A stretch of DNA of 44,330 nt from CAZJYI01 sp964550025 (GTDB taxonomy: Bacteria; Verrucomicrobiota; Kiritimatiellia; UBA8416; CAYOBW01), in NCBI GenBank assembly GCA_964550025.1, contig CAZJYI010000093.1:1-44330 (forward strand), written 5' to 3'. The notes beneath the pieces are model-generated. The model was not told the origin of the DNA and ran no database searches. It was given only the letters and a program-made list of their open reading frames with translations. Made by a program: the position numbers and the translations under genes. Shown in pieces: positions 16,100 through 25,473 of the stretch. Each line of letters opens with the position of its first letter. Positions within the stretch are counted from its first letter, which is position 1.

Positions 16100-18604
16100 C
16101 TACTCTCGCGCATCCCTCAGGCACGTCAACTCCGTCAGGATTGACGGTGCCGTGTGGTGCCGCTGATTCCACCATTCTGCATCCAGAAAGACGCGGAGAT
16201 GCTTCTTCGTGCGACTGATCGTGGTGTTGAGTAGAGCACGACCTTCGCGCTTGGACGAGTCGCTAAACCAGGGTCCGTTGCCTTCCAAATTGCCGGTGTC
16301 GGAAACGCTGAACAGAACCCAATCCCACTCGCGACCTTGGGCTTGGTGTGTGTTCCATACTTCAACATGGTTGCTGATCTCGGAATTGCCAAATCGATTT
16401 CGGAGCTTGGCCCGGATCAGCGCAACTTGCGGCTTGTACGGCGTCAGGATGGCGATCGTCGGGCATTCGGGCTGCTCTTTCGCCCAATCCCACCACGACG
16501 CGAGCTTGCTGACTATGCGGTCCGCCTCCGCGTCGTTCTGCCGCTTCGTTCGGCCAGCCCTCTCGTGGGGAGAGCAGTCTATGTATCGAACACACGTGTC
16601 CTCCGCAGCCAACCCCGTCAATCCGATCTCATAGACATGGCGGTCGAGCAAGTCGGCCAGATAGGGGCCAAACCGGTATGAGTCGGTGAGGATGCAGCGA
16701 CAAGTCAATCCCCAGTCAGGATCCTGTAGCTGGTTGAGTCTTGTGAGTAGCTGGTTCGGTTCTGTGAATTCCTCGCTGAGTTGGAACGTGTCCCCGAGGA
16801 GGATCGATGGCTTCGCCCAGAAGGCTCGGACCAACTCATCATTCTTACACTGGCAGACCGGCGGGAGCTGTCGATGGTCGCCGAGCATCGCGATGGGACA
16901 ACCCAAACTCAAGAGCGGCAGCACCTTGGCAAGAGGGGCATACGGTGCCTCATCAATGAAGACGCGGTCTGCGCTGATCCCCATGTCCAGTGTCATGCCA
17001 ATGAACCCATCTAACGTCATCCCGAGGACCTGTTTCTGGGCAAGATCCAATCTGAACTGTTCCAGTTGCTGACGGTAGCGCTCTATCTTCTCGTGCCATT
17101 CAGCCAACCTCTGATCTGCCTCGTCGAGGGGCGGATCACTACCCAGCCCTTCTCGTGCCTTCCTGTTCCGCTCAAGCCGTACGGCGATCTCTCGCCGGTC
17201 CGCCCGCATCCCTGCAATTGCGGCCACGAGTTCCCGTTCCTCGTTCTCGATGCCGCTCGTGCTGGCACGCAGAACGGCCACCCTATCCCTTCCCTCTTGC
17301 GACAGAGTTGTCTGTCGTGCAATCTCGGAATCCAAGACGCGAACCCTCGGTTCGAGCGTTTCCCGCTTCAAACGCTTGGTTCCAAGGGTCGACTCGACTG
17401 ACTCCAGGTGGCTTCCTTCTTTGCGGAGCAAATCCTCAAGGCGCTGTTTGCGTCTTGTGAAAACCCGAGCAAGAAAACCGAGACCGAGCAGGGCTTCTCG
17501 GTGTTCGCTCATCCTCTCGATGGCGCCGGTCTGCTCTCCCTCCAGAGTCTCGATGTCGCGTACAAGTTGCGGGAATGACAACGATTGGAGCTCGGTGCGC
17601 TTTGCAGCAGCCTGGGACTCCAACTCGTCGAGGTCCTGCTGTGCGCATCTCACCGCCTCACGGTGACGCCTGAGGTCAGCCTTGACGCGCGCGATCTGCT
17701 CCTCCGTGTCCTGGCGAAACCCGTCAAGCGCTTTCAGTGACGCCCCATCCTCAAGAATCTGAATGTCAACCTCACGCGCACGCTCGACGGACGCTATCCG
17801 TTCCTGCAGAGCCGCTACCTGAGCCTCAATCTGTTTGACTTCGTGCTGGAAAGCCCGTTGCTCACAGCACTGAGGAAACGCCTCCACGAACCGCGGCGAA
17901 GGAATGCCGATGCGGGCAACACCGTCTCTGGCCATCAGCCCTCGGTGCAAGACCGCCGTCAGCGCGTTGTCGACGGCGAGGTTGGTTGGCGCAAGAACAA
18001 GCACCCGTTCCCCGCGCTTAACGCACTCAAAGACGGCATTGGCCAAGACCCAGTTCGTCTTGCCTGTGCCGGGAGGTCCCCACACATAGGACAACCCCGA
18101 GTCGAGAATCATCCGAACAGCAGCCGCCTGCCTCTCGCTGAGACCATCCAGTTTGTCAAACGGCGCCTCGCCTTCACCGATGTCTCCCTTTATTGCCAAC
18201 ACTTCAGAGATCGAGATGCCACGGTTCTGAAACCAGTCCAAACAGCGTTGGATGAGCCAGCGAAAATCGATCACGATCTTGCCTGTTTCACCAATGCCAT
18301 CAAAGCGTGCGGCGAAAGCTGTGTCACCAGACATACGATCATAGTCGAGAATCCTGATCTCAATCCTCTCGCCAGGTGCCGTCTCACGGATGAAGGTCGC
18401 GGAGGAATCAGAAGGGATGCGCAAGTGCGCTGGCAGCCGGCATTCATACGTAGACCACCGCGAATTCTGGAAGAACAAGCCCTCTTCCCTCCCCTGAACT
18501 CCCGCGGCCGTATACGTCTGCAGGCCGCACTCTTGCTCCTCGAGGAAATCGAGATAGCGACGCGTGCTTTCGACGGCAGCCTTCACGACCTCTGTGGCTG
18601 ACAC
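16100..18604 (-). CDS. UPF1-like SF1 helicase with long coiled-coil insert
   Basis: An 834-aa protein of the DNA2/NAM7 (UPF1-like) group of superfamily 1 helicases, which unwind DNA or RNA with ATP. Visible motifs are Walker A GPPGTGKT (176-183), motif Ia LVLAPTNLAVDNAL, motif II DEAP (551-554), motif III GDHRQLPP (575-582), motif V THQAQGREWDWV and motif VI ISRTKKH. Between Ia and II lies a coiled coil of some 270 residues rich in Glu, Arg and Gln, which separates the halves of the first RecA domain. The start is probably GTG at 18604, with GGGAG about 8 nt upstream; an ATG at 18670 would add residues that look non-coding. It is on the same strand as the ATPase gene but separated by 175 nt with a repeat. 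Substrate unknown; related proteins occur in defence islands. Confidence 0.85.
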   Translation of the reverse strand: MSATEVVKAAVESTRRYLDFLEEQECGLQTYTAAGVQGREEGLFFQNSRWSTYECRLPAHLRIPSDSSATFIRETAPGERIEIRILDYDRMSGDTAFAARFDGIGETGKIVIDFRWLIQRCLDWFQNRGISISEVLAIKGDIGEGEAPFDKLDGLSERQAAAVRMILDSGLSYVWGPPGTGKTNWVLANAVFECVKRGERVLVLAPTNLAVDNALTAVLHRGLMARDGVARIGIPSPRFVEAFPQCCEQRAFQHEVKQIEAQVAALQERIASVERAREVDIQILEDGASLKALDGFRQDTEEQIARVKADLRRHREAVRCAQQDLDELESQAAAKRTELQSLSFPQLVRDIETLEGEQTGAIERMSEHREALLGLGFLARVFTRRKQRLEDLLRKEGSHLESVESTLGTKRLKRETLEPRVRVLDSEIARQTTLSQEGRDRVAVLRASTSGIENEERELVAAIAGMRADRREIAVRLERNRKAREGLGSDPPLDEADQRLAEWHEKIERYRQQLEQFRLDLAQKQVLGMTLDGFIGMTLDMGISADRVFIDEAPYAPLAKVLPLLSLGCPIAMLGDHRQLPPVCQCKNDELVRAFWAKPSILLGDTFQLSEEFTEPNQLLTRLNQLQDPDWGLTCRCILTDSYRFGPYLADLLDRHVYEIGLTGLAAEDTCVRYIDCSPHERAGRTKRQNDAEADRIVSKLASWWDWAKEQPECPTIAILTPYKPQVALIRAKLRNRFGNSEISNHVEVWNTHQAQGREWDWVLFSVSDTGNLEGNGPWFSDSSKREGRALLNTTISRTKKHLRVFLDAEWWNQRHHTAPSILTELTCLRDARE

Positions 18605-18693
18605 TGCGTGACTCCCGTGTGTCGATCTTTGTTGTGCACTTCGTGGGGCTCTGCCCCTTTGGTCGTGCATTCGCTTCGGTTCACGAGGACGGC

Positions 18694-18756
18694 GACGATA
18701 GCGCTGGACGAGTGAGTCGCTCCTACTCGTAAGCCGCTCTCGTCGTCGTTATCGTC
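18694..18756. repeat. Nested imperfect inverted repeat between two genes
   Basis: GACGATAGCG at 18694-18703 matches the inverse complement of CGTTATCGTC at 18747-18756 at 9 of 10 positions. Inside it ACGAGT (18708-18713) pairs with ACTCGT (18725-18730). It lies in the gap between the ATPase stop and the helicase start and has a loose 6-nt rhythm of GACGAN-like units. It could be a hairpin or an old dispersed repeat. Confidence 0.45.
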
Positions 18757-18779
18757 AACCGCGCCCAACCGCCGCGGAC

Positions 18780-20318
18780 CTACGCCCCCAGCACATGCAG
18801 AGTGCGACCGTCGTGTTCCTCGGCGTGATGGTAGATGCGCTCGTCCCAGCTCTTGCCGGATGCCTGGTCGAAAAGGACCAGCCAGCCTTCATCGGCGCCG
18901 AGTTGGTCGCAGTAGTCCGCCAGTTGCCGAAGTCCCTCGGCGCGCGTCTTCTCGCCGCGGACAAGCTTCAACTCGACCGGGTATCTGCGGTCGGCGTAGG
19001 TCACACACAGGTCCACGCGCCGGGTGCCCGTGGCGAATTCGCGCGCGAGGTCGGCGCCGCCGTTGAGGACGCGTTGCAGAAAGGCCATCAGGATGAGGTG
19101 CGGCGCGGCTTCCTTGTACTGGAAACGCTCCACCCACGCCTCGCTGTTCTCCCGCCAGAACGCCTGGAAGCCCTCCAGCAGGCCCTGCATGTCGAGCCCT
19201 TTGCCGTCCATCCAACGGTTCTCGTAATCCGCCGACAGGTTCTGCTGAGCGTTGTAGTTGAGGGTCCGGGCAATGACCTCTCCGTAGATGGGGTTCGCCG
19301 GCTGCAGAGTCCCCCGATCATCCCGAATCAACCCCAGGTCACGCACGTAGAGGAAGTCGTCGCCCAACCGATCGATCTCCTCGCCCTCCCCCAGCAGGAT
19401 CGGCTGCATGACGCGCCGCACCCGCTCTTCCTTCAGCCGCTCCAGGAGGCTGTCGATGTGCGTGTCGCGCCGCAGCATCAGGCGTTGCGAGGCCTGGTCC
19501 AACAAGCTGGCCTCGATGGGCCTCGAACAATCGCCGCCAAGAACGGCCTCCACGATCTCCGCCGCCAACGCATTGACCAGCCACGGCTGTCCGAACGTCC
19601 ACTCGAACGCTCTCGCTACCGCTCCGGGTGCGAAGGATTGTCCCGTCTCTGCCGTATGCTGAGCGTAGAGGGTTTCGATCTCCTCGCGCGCGAACCCCGG
19701 CAGTCCCAGGGAAGACTTCACGATATTGAACGGACTGGCCGACCCCAGCGTGTCGCCGTCCGGCCGAACCTGCGCTTTGTAGTCGCGGATATCCCGCATC
19801 CCGACCAGCGCCAGCGAATGGACGAACGGTATGCGCGAACGGTTGACGTAGCCGTCGCGCAACTGCCGCAGAAACGTGACCAGCGTCTGGCCGGACAGGC
19901 AATCCGCCTCGTCAAAGAAGACCACCACCGGGCGGTCTGTTGCGGCGCACAGATCACTCAGGAAGCTCTTGAGGGCCGTACCGAAATCGCCGCGACGGGG
20001 CGGAACATGCGCCTTTAACCGGGGGTGATAGTAGATCATCGACTCGAGTGCGTCGACAACGGCCGGTATGCCCTTCTCCGGATCGCGGATCCCCTGAACG
20101 CTTTCGACGGAGCAGTAGAGCGCATGGTACTCGTCTCCCGCGTTGAGCGAGCGTTCGAGCGCGTTCAGCAGCGTCGTTTTCCCCGTCTGCCGCGCGGCGT
20201 GAATGACAAAGAAGTGCTTCCCCGCAACCAGCGGCATCACGTCGCACCGTTCTTCCGGGGGCAACATGTAGTGCTCGCCCGGAACGCACGGCCCGGTGGT
20301 ATTGAACACTCGATTCAT
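18780..20318 (-). CDS. AAA-type ATPase with PD-(D/E)XK-like C-terminal domain
   Basis: A 512-aa cytoplasmic protein. The N-terminus FNTTGPCVPGEHYMLPP is typical of a family of single-copy AAA-like ATPases. HAARQTGKTTLL is a variant Walker A at about residues 40-51, and VVVFFDEADCL is Walker B. A winged-helix-like region follows (about 290-350). The C-terminal 100 residues hold RRVDLCVTYADRRYPVELK, the D...ExK core of a restriction-endonuclease-like fold. Such proteins are widespread in environmental bacteria, often in accessory regions; their substrate is not known to me. The ATG at 20318 is preferred because the family begins near this Met; 20342 is possible. There is no clear ribosome binding site. 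It is divergent from the patatin gene across 206 nt that should hold both promoters. Confidence 0.82.
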   Translation of the reverse strand: MNRVFNTTGPCVPGEHYMLPPEERCDVMPLVAGKHFFVIHAARQTGKTTLLNALERSLNAGDEYHALYCSVESVQGIRDPEKGIPAVVDALESMIYYHPRLKAHVPPRRGDFGTALKSFLSDLCAATDRPVVVFFDEADCLSGQTLVTFLRQLRDGYVNRSRIPFVHSLALVGMRDIRDYKAQVRPDGDTLGSASPFNIVKSSLGLPGFAREEIETLYAQHTAETGQSFAPGAVARAFEWTFGQPWLVNALAAEIVEAVLGGDCSRPIEASLLDQASQRLMLRRDTHIDSLLERLKEERVRRVMQPILLGEGEEIDRLGDDFLYVRDLGLIRDDRGTLQPANPIYGEVIARTLNYNAQQNLSADYENRWMDGKGLDMQGLLEGFQAFWRENSEAWVERFQYKEAAPHLILMAFLQRVLNGGADLAREFATGTRRVDLCVTYADRRYPVELKLVRGEKTRAEGLRQLADYCDQLGADEGWLVLFDQASGKSWDERIYHHAEEHDGRTLHVLGA

Positions 20319-20524
20319 GGATCCAAAGTTAGCGCACCGCAAACACGGATGGCAAGGTCTATCGGCAGTTGCCGAACCTCGTCTTGACGCCTCCTGCGTG
20401 CATCAACTATTGTCTACGCCATGGAGGGGCCGTTTCAGGCCGGTTGCAGCAGGCGTGTGCCCGCACGGCCCGAAAAGTGGTATTTTCTCCGGTCTTTCTG
20501 TTCCCCAACAAGATGGGACTAACC

Positions 20525-23356
20525 ATGAGCACCTGGACCGAAGTACTGAGCAAGATGGAGTGCGACGATCTGTTTGCACCGCAGGAGAATGCGGCACCAA
20601 CACCCCCCTTCGCGGACAAGGAATGGAGCCCAAGCGCTGAGGACAAGTCGGCCGCGTGGGAACTGTATACCGAAATGCGCACACGGATCACCACCCAACC
20701 GCTGGCTTACCGTCACGGCGACGAAGAGACGGCTTTGACCAGTGTCTACAAGATGTTCGATCTCACGCGCACAGCCATAGCGAGGCACGAAGATTGCACC
20801 CACTTCGCCACACTGGCCGTCCACGTCCTGAATGTACACATCCGCCCGTTCACGGCCTACTGGCACAAAGTGAAAGTAGCCGGGCAACTGGGCAATAGCG
20901 ATACGTGCCACCGATTCCGCCGCGAGCTGGCCGAGTTGCAGGGGAAACTGCGGCTGTTCATGCGCTTGCTCGGCCACCTCGCCGAGGGAGACGAGTTCAC
21001 GCCCGGCACAGAATCCGGTATCGAATCGGCAGTTGTGTATCCGGCGTATGACCTGGGGTCCGCTCTCGAGTTCGGCATTGAAGACAGCCTGGTTCCCATC
21101 CACAACGCAGCCGAGATCGACCAGCGTGAGCGGGACGAAGTTATTGCACGGCGAAGAACCTACGACCTGTCTGCCCCGTCCGGCGCTCCAGCAGATGCAG
21201 ACACGCCCAAAGATGCCGTAGGCCTGGCCATCTCCGGGGGCGGAATCCGCTCTGCCACCTTCTCGCTCGGGGTCGTGCAATATCTCGCGCGCAAAGGGAT
21301 CATCAAGGCCGTCGATTTCATGTCGACCGTTTCGGGCGGCGGGTATCTGGGGTCGTTCATGAGCTCTTTTCTCAATGATCCCAAGAGTCCCAACGATCCC
21401 GAGAATCACGATGTCGGCCTCGACCCGAAGCGACACAAGTGGCCGTTTGGCAAGCTTGGGGATGTCGAATCGAGGGCCATTCGCCATCTGCGTAACCACA
21501 GCAAGTACCTGGCTGAGGGCGGATTCAAGACGTATGCCCTGGTTCTGGGTCAAATGCTATATGGCATTGCGGTGAACTTGTTTCTAACCCTCCCGTTCAT
21601 CCTGCTGGCCGTCGTCGTTGCCCGGCACACTCTGAAGGGATCGTTCAGGGCGGTGGCCGAGTACGGGACTGTGCACTATCCATCTTTTGACATGATGGCT
21701 TGGGTCTTTGCGGTCGCTGTGCTGCTGCTGGCGTCCATCGTCGTTCTGCCCGTTGTCCAGAACACAGGGCGAAACCTGGGCCCGGAAATGCCTGGCCTCA
21801 AAGCCTTTTGCAGTATCTATGAACGCCGGTGGTGCATCGGACTCTTTGTGGTCCTGCTGGCGTCGCTTCTGTGGGATGCTCTACCGCAGGGGTATCGACT
21901 GTATCGCTGGCTGGTTCACTCAGCCGGCGCCGGCAACGCTGCGACCAAGGCACTGAACCTGACTCCCGGAACGCGGGGAACACTTCTCGCAACGGCTGCC
22001 ACGGCATTGCCGTTCCTGGCCGGGATGCTTCAGTTCCTGGCAAAGAAGACCCCCCTGCTGAAGAAGCTCATGACCGGCTTGCTTGTCGTTTCGGGCCCCC
22101 TGTTCTTCCTCGTGGCCTTCTACGTTCTGACGGACAACCTTGTCGTGCCGGAAGGCCGCACAATGGCGCTCTGGGTGTCGCTTGCGGCGGTGACCCTCTA
22201 CGGGGGCGTTCTTCTCAACATCAACTACACTTCGCCACATCGCTACTACCGCCGTCAGCTTTCGCGAACCTATCTGCGTCGCGCCAGGCGCAATTCGGAA
22301 GAAACGGAACACGTGGACTCTCAACTCCTTTCCAGCCTGACCGGCGGCGACGCGAAGAGCGCCGCCAAAGTCAAAGCGCCCTATCACCTCGTCAACTGCG
22401 CCCTGAACATCCCCGCCTGCGACGATCCGAACCTGCGTGGGCGCAACTCGGATTTCTTCCTTTTCAGCAAGCACTTCAGCGGCAGCCCAATCGCGGGGTA
22501 CTCCGCAACCACGGAATGGGAAGAACTCGACGGCCACCTGGACCTGGGAACGGCCATGGCCACCTCCGCCGCCGCGGCCGCACCGCAGATGGGAACGAAA
22601 GCTACGTCCCGGATGTCATTTCTGCTGTCGCTTCTGAACGTCCGCCTGAACTACTGGGCGGCCCCTCCCCGCAAGCCGAACCCGCCGTACCAGCGTCGCG
22701 AACCAAAACGGCTTCTGCCTTGGCTCACTCCCGGCGGGATGTGCCTCTTCAAGGAGATGACAGGGCTGTGGATGAACGAGAAGAGCCGTTACCTGAATCT
22801 CTCGGACGGTGGGCACATCGAAAACCTGGCGATCTACGAGCTGCTCCGGCGCCGCTGCAAGTTCATCATCGCCATCGATGGCGAAGCCGACCCGGCCCGT
22901 ACCTTCCACGGGCTACTGACCCTGGTGCGCCTGGCCGGCATCGACTTGGGCGTGAAGATAGAACCGCACTTGGAAGAACTCAGGCGAGACGAAGTCGGCA
23001 ACAGCAGATCCCATTTTCTGCTCAGCAGGGTCGATTACGAACCACAGAAGAAAGAGAACGACCCGAGCAAGAAAGTAGGTTTCCTTCTGTACATCAAATC
23101 GTCGATGACCGGCAACGAATCGGAGTTCCTGCAGAAGTACCGCGCGGAACACCCGAGTTTTCCGCACGAAAGCACGGCCGACCAGTTGTTCGACGAATCC
23201 CAGTTCGAAGCCTATCGAGCGCTCGGCGAACATGTCGCCGAGGAACTGTTCCGGCCCGAGCTGGTAGACCCGATCCAGCCCGGCCAACCGCCGCTGCCGC
23301 CGCTGCCAACCGTGAGAGAGTGGTTCCAAGGCCTGGCAAACAGCCTTCTGGGATAG
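20525..23356 (+). CDS. Patatin-like phospholipase with internal transmembrane domain
   Basis: A 943-aa protein. The patatin core starts near residue 230: GLAISGGGIRSATFSLG gives the oxyanion loop, Ser270 in TVSGGG is the nucleophile, and Asp761 in LSDGGHIENLAIYELL completes the dyad. Patatins hydrolyse acyl esters of phospholipids. Between Ser and Asp there are about six hydrophobic segments (roughly residues 340-580, for example LTLPFILLAVVVA and FAVAVLLLASIVVLPVV). The enzyme is therefore membrane-embedded and its two catalytic halves are brought together around a membrane module. The first 230 residues are helical and charged. I choose the ATG at 20525 (GGGA 8 nt upstream); 20513 and 20369 are in-frame alternatives. 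It has no signal peptide. It is divergent from the ATPase gene and convergent with a sulfatase gene. Confidence 0.85.
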   Translation: MSTWTEVLSKMECDDLFAPQENAAPTPPFADKEWSPSAEDKSAAWELYTEMRTRITTQPLAYRHGDEETALTSVYKMFDLTRTAIARHEDCTHFATLAVHVLNVHIRPFTAYWHKVKVAGQLGNSDTCHRFRRELAELQGKLRLFMRLLGHLAEGDEFTPGTESGIESAVVYPAYDLGSALEFGIEDSLVPIHNAAEIDQRERDEVIARRRTYDLSAPSGAPADADTPKDAVGLAISGGGIRSATFSLGVVQYLARKGIIKAVDFMSTVSGGGYLGSFMSSFLNDPKSPNDPENHDVGLDPKRHKWPFGKLGDVESRAIRHLRNHSKYLAEGGFKTYALVLGQMLYGIAVNLFLTLPFILLAVVVARHTLKGSFRAVAEYGTVHYPSFDMMAWVFAVAVLLLASIVVLPVVQNTGRNLGPEMPGLKAFCSIYERRWCIGLFVVLLASLLWDALPQGYRLYRWLVHSAGAGNAATKALNLTPGTRGTLLATAATALPFLAGMLQFLAKKTPLLKKLMTGLLVVSGPLFFLVAFYVLTDNLVVPEGRTMALWVSLAAVTLYGGVLLNINYTSPHRYYRRQLSRTYLRRARRNSEETEHVDSQLLSSLTGGDAKSAAKVKAPYHLVNCALNIPACDDPNLRGRNSDFFLFSKHFSGSPIAGYSATTEWEELDGHLDLGTAMATSAAAAAPQMGTKATSRMSFLLSLLNVRLNYWAAPPRKPNPPYQRREPKRLLPWLTPGGMCLFKEMTGLWMNEKSRYLNLSDGGHIENLAIYELLRRRCKFIIAIDGEADPARTFHGLLTLVRLAGIDLGVKIEPHLEELRRDEVGNSRSHFLLSRVDYEPQKKENDPSKKVGFLLYIKSSMTGNESEFLQKYRAEHPSFPHESTADQLFDESQFEAYRALGEHVAEELFRPELVDPIQPGQPPLPPLPTVREWFQGLANSLLG

Positions 23357-23397
23357 AAGGACGTCCCAGATCCCCCACGAATGCCGTGACAAGCGCT

Positions 23398-23418
23398 CGG
23401 AAGACTTGGCGTCTTCCG
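23398..23418. terminator. Hairpin between convergent genes
   Basis: CGGAAGAC (23398-23405) and GTCTTCCG (23411-23418) form a perfect 8-bp stem with a 5-nt loop. It lies 42 nt after the patatin stop and 27 nt after the sulfatase stop on the other strand. No T-tract follows on either side, so a terminator role is only likely from position. Confidence 0.45.
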
Positions 23419-23444
23419 CTACTTCTGCCACACCATGTCAGCAA

Positions 23445-25283
23445 TCAGTTGCCGGCAACACGAATCCAGTCGATTTCAACCGTTGTGCCGGTGGGTGCCG
23501 ACCAGTCGATCCGCAGGGACTCGATCGTCCCGGACCATGCGGTGCCCAGGGGAATCGCAGCTTCCGCGAACTGGTTATTCCCGGCGCAGGCCGCGTCGCC
23601 CACGGTCTTCCCGTTCGCGGACACAGTCAGCTTTGTGGCTGCCGTGCTTCGCAGGCGGATGGTGAGCTTCCCGCGGTTTTTCCCGGCATCCAGCTTCAAC
23701 CCGTCCCGTGAAATGGATGCGCTGTCGGACTGTAGCTCGAAATCAAGGAAGCCCTGCCGACCCGCAATGTTGCCCAGCTTCCCGTCGGACTTCCAGCCCT
23801 CGGTCTGCCAGCCGCCGCAGTCGAACTCGAACCGGAGGATGCCGTCGTCCGGGTCGCGACCGTTGTAGCTCTCCCAACGGTCCGAGAGGCCGTCACCGTC
23901 GGAGTCGGTCCGCACGCGCTCGTACTCCGCGTTGACACCCTTGAACCGACCGTTGCCGTTCTGTTCCAGCTCGATGTCGGGTTCCTCGCCGGCGCCGAGA
24001 TCGCCTTTGGCCAGCCAGTCGTCCATGAGTTTGCGGTGCTTCGCCAAGGCAACCTGGTGGTCGCTTGATAGCGCGAGGTTGTTGACCTGGGCGGGGTCTT
24101 TCGCCATGTCGTAGAGCTCTTCGGCCGGACGCTCGCCAAAGTAGATTTCGGCCAACTTCGGCGCCAGCGTGCCGTCGGCATAGGCCGCGCGAAGGAACTT
24201 GAGATAGTCTTTCCCGTCGCGGTATTGCGGCTGCAGGAACACGCGGTCGAGCTTGTAGTTGCGCGTGTAGCGATAGCGGTCGGTCCGGATCGTGCGGACC
24301 CGGTCGAGGGTGTGATCGCAGCGGTCCCGCGCCGAGCCGACGAACTCACGCGGGGTGAAATCCTCCGCGAAGAGGTCCTGTCCCTCGATCCACTTGGGAT
24401 ACGCCATCCCGGCCCAGGTCAGGGTTGTCGCCGAGATGTCGAGGATCGACACCAGGTCGTTGCGCACCTTTCCGGACGGGACCCATTTCGCCGGTCCCCG
24501 GATGACAAGGGGAACGTGCAGACCGGCTTCGGTGGGCATCTGCTTGTGGCGAACCAGGTTGTTGGCGCCATGGTCGGAGAAGTAGACGACGATCGTGGAA
24601 TCCTCCAGACCGTGCTCCTTGAGCTCGGCCAGGATCCCGCCAATGCGGTCATCGTCGCTGCGGATGGCGTCGCAGTGCTGCGCAACAAGCTCGCGGTACA
24701 TGTCATTCTGTGGATAGTCGGCAGGAACCACGGCGCTCTTCCGGTCGGCCATCCGCCCCTTCGGCCACTTCTTCGTGTTCGTCTTGCCGCCCTTCAACTG
24801 GATCTGACCAAAGAACGGTTTACCCTTCGGCAGCTCGTGCCACTTGCCCTTGGTTCGGTCGTAGATCGATCCGTGCGTGAAGTTGTAGTCCGTCTTCCCG
24901 AAATTGAAGGTATGGTAGCCTGCCTCCCGGAACAGTTCCGGCAGGGTCTTCATCCCATCCGGCAACGGTTTCCCGGCTTTTCCGCGGCGCGAACGGTGCT
25001 CGTGCGCGCCGAAGCGGAACGCGTGCGCGCCGACAATGAACGATGAACGGCAGGGCGAACACACCGGCACCGGGACGTAGGCGCGCTTGAAGAGAACCCC
25101 CTCTTTGGCAAGCCGGTCGATAACCGGCGTCTTCCCGATGTTCGCCTTATAGCCGTAGCAACCCATCCAGGGGGATGTGTCCTCTTGAACCAGCCAGAGG
25201 ATATTGGGTCTTTCCGCCGCCGTGGCCGCGGACGCAAGAAGTCCGCCCCCGATGATCAGCAGTGCAATCCACTCTGCTCTCAT
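23445..25283 (-). CDS. Secreted sulfatase with C-terminal carbohydrate-binding-like domain
   Basis: A 612-aa exported sulfatase (signal peptide ending SAATAAE). PNILWLVQEDTSPWMGCYG is the N-terminal metal-binding strand. CSPCR with Cys75 is the C-x-P-x-R motif that the formylglycine-generating enzyme modifies, and YFSDHGAN is the second metal site. After the sulfatase domain (to about residue 440) comes a TSP3-like calcium motif (TDSDGDGLSDRWESY) and a beta-rich domain of about 130 residues that resembles a carbohydrate-binding module (FDCGGWQTEGWKSDG, IEIDWIRV-like end). The family removes sulfate esters from polysaccharide or small molecules. AGAGGA lies about 9 nt before the ATG at 25283; a longer frame begins at 25619 without support. 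The next gene upstream on this strand is the isomerase-like protein. Confidence 0.9.
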   Translation of the reverse strand: MRAEWIALLIIGGGLLASAATAAERPNILWLVQEDTSPWMGCYGYKANIGKTPVIDRLAKEGVLFKRAYVPVPVCSPCRSSFIVGAHAFRFGAHEHRSRRGKAGKPLPDGMKTLPELFREAGYHTFNFGKTDYNFTHGSIYDRTKGKWHELPKGKPFFGQIQLKGGKTNTKKWPKGRMADRKSAVVPADYPQNDMYRELVAQHCDAIRSDDDRIGGILAELKEHGLEDSTIVVYFSDHGANNLVRHKQMPTEAGLHVPLVIRGPAKWVPSGKVRNDLVSILDISATTLTWAGMAYPKWIEGQDLFAEDFTPREFVGSARDRCDHTLDRVRTIRTDRYRYTRNYKLDRVFLQPQYRDGKDYLKFLRAAYADGTLAPKLAEIYFGERPAEELYDMAKDPAQVNNLALSSDHQVALAKHRKLMDDWLAKGDLGAGEEPDIELEQNGNGRFKGVNAEYERVRTDSDGDGLSDRWESYNGRDPDDGILRFEFDCGGWQTEGWKSDGKLGNIAGRQGFLDFELQSDSASISRDGLKLDAGKNRGKLTIRLRSTAATKLTVSANGKTVGDAACAGNNQFAEAAIPLGTAWSGTIESLRIDWSAPTGTTVEIDWIRVAGN

Positions 25284-25340
25284 GTGTCGCTTCCTCTTTT
25301 GTGGCTTCTGTACTACAATCCGCCACTTTCTTGTTTTCTT

Positions 25341-25402
25341 GACAGGATTTGCGGGATTTACGGGATGGGAAGGGCTATCCTGTAGATCCTGTTGATCCTG
25401 TC
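25341..25402. repeat. Inverted repeat built from 9-nt units (GACAGGAT / ATCCTGTC)
   Basis: The left arm 25341-25366 reads GACAGGATT then two GGGAT-ending 9-nt units. The right arm 25377-25402 contains ATCCTGT three times at exact 9-nt spacing (25377, 25386, 25395) and ends in C. The arms are imperfect inverse complements with a 10-nt spacer. It sits between the sulfatase and the isomerase-like gene. Similar ATCCTGT units are, from memory, common between genes in PVC and other environmental bacteria. Confidence 0.7.
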
Positions 25403-25473
25403 CAGTACTCCCGTTTGGTTGCGGCTGAACTGCGCTATGCCTTCCGTGACTATTCCTGTCGAATCGTCCCGGG

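Noticed and set aside
18583..18768. A 61-residue minus-strand frame between helicase and ATPase
   Set aside because: Its Asp/Asn-rich start is the translation of the inverted repeat at 18694-18756, and there is no ribosome binding site.
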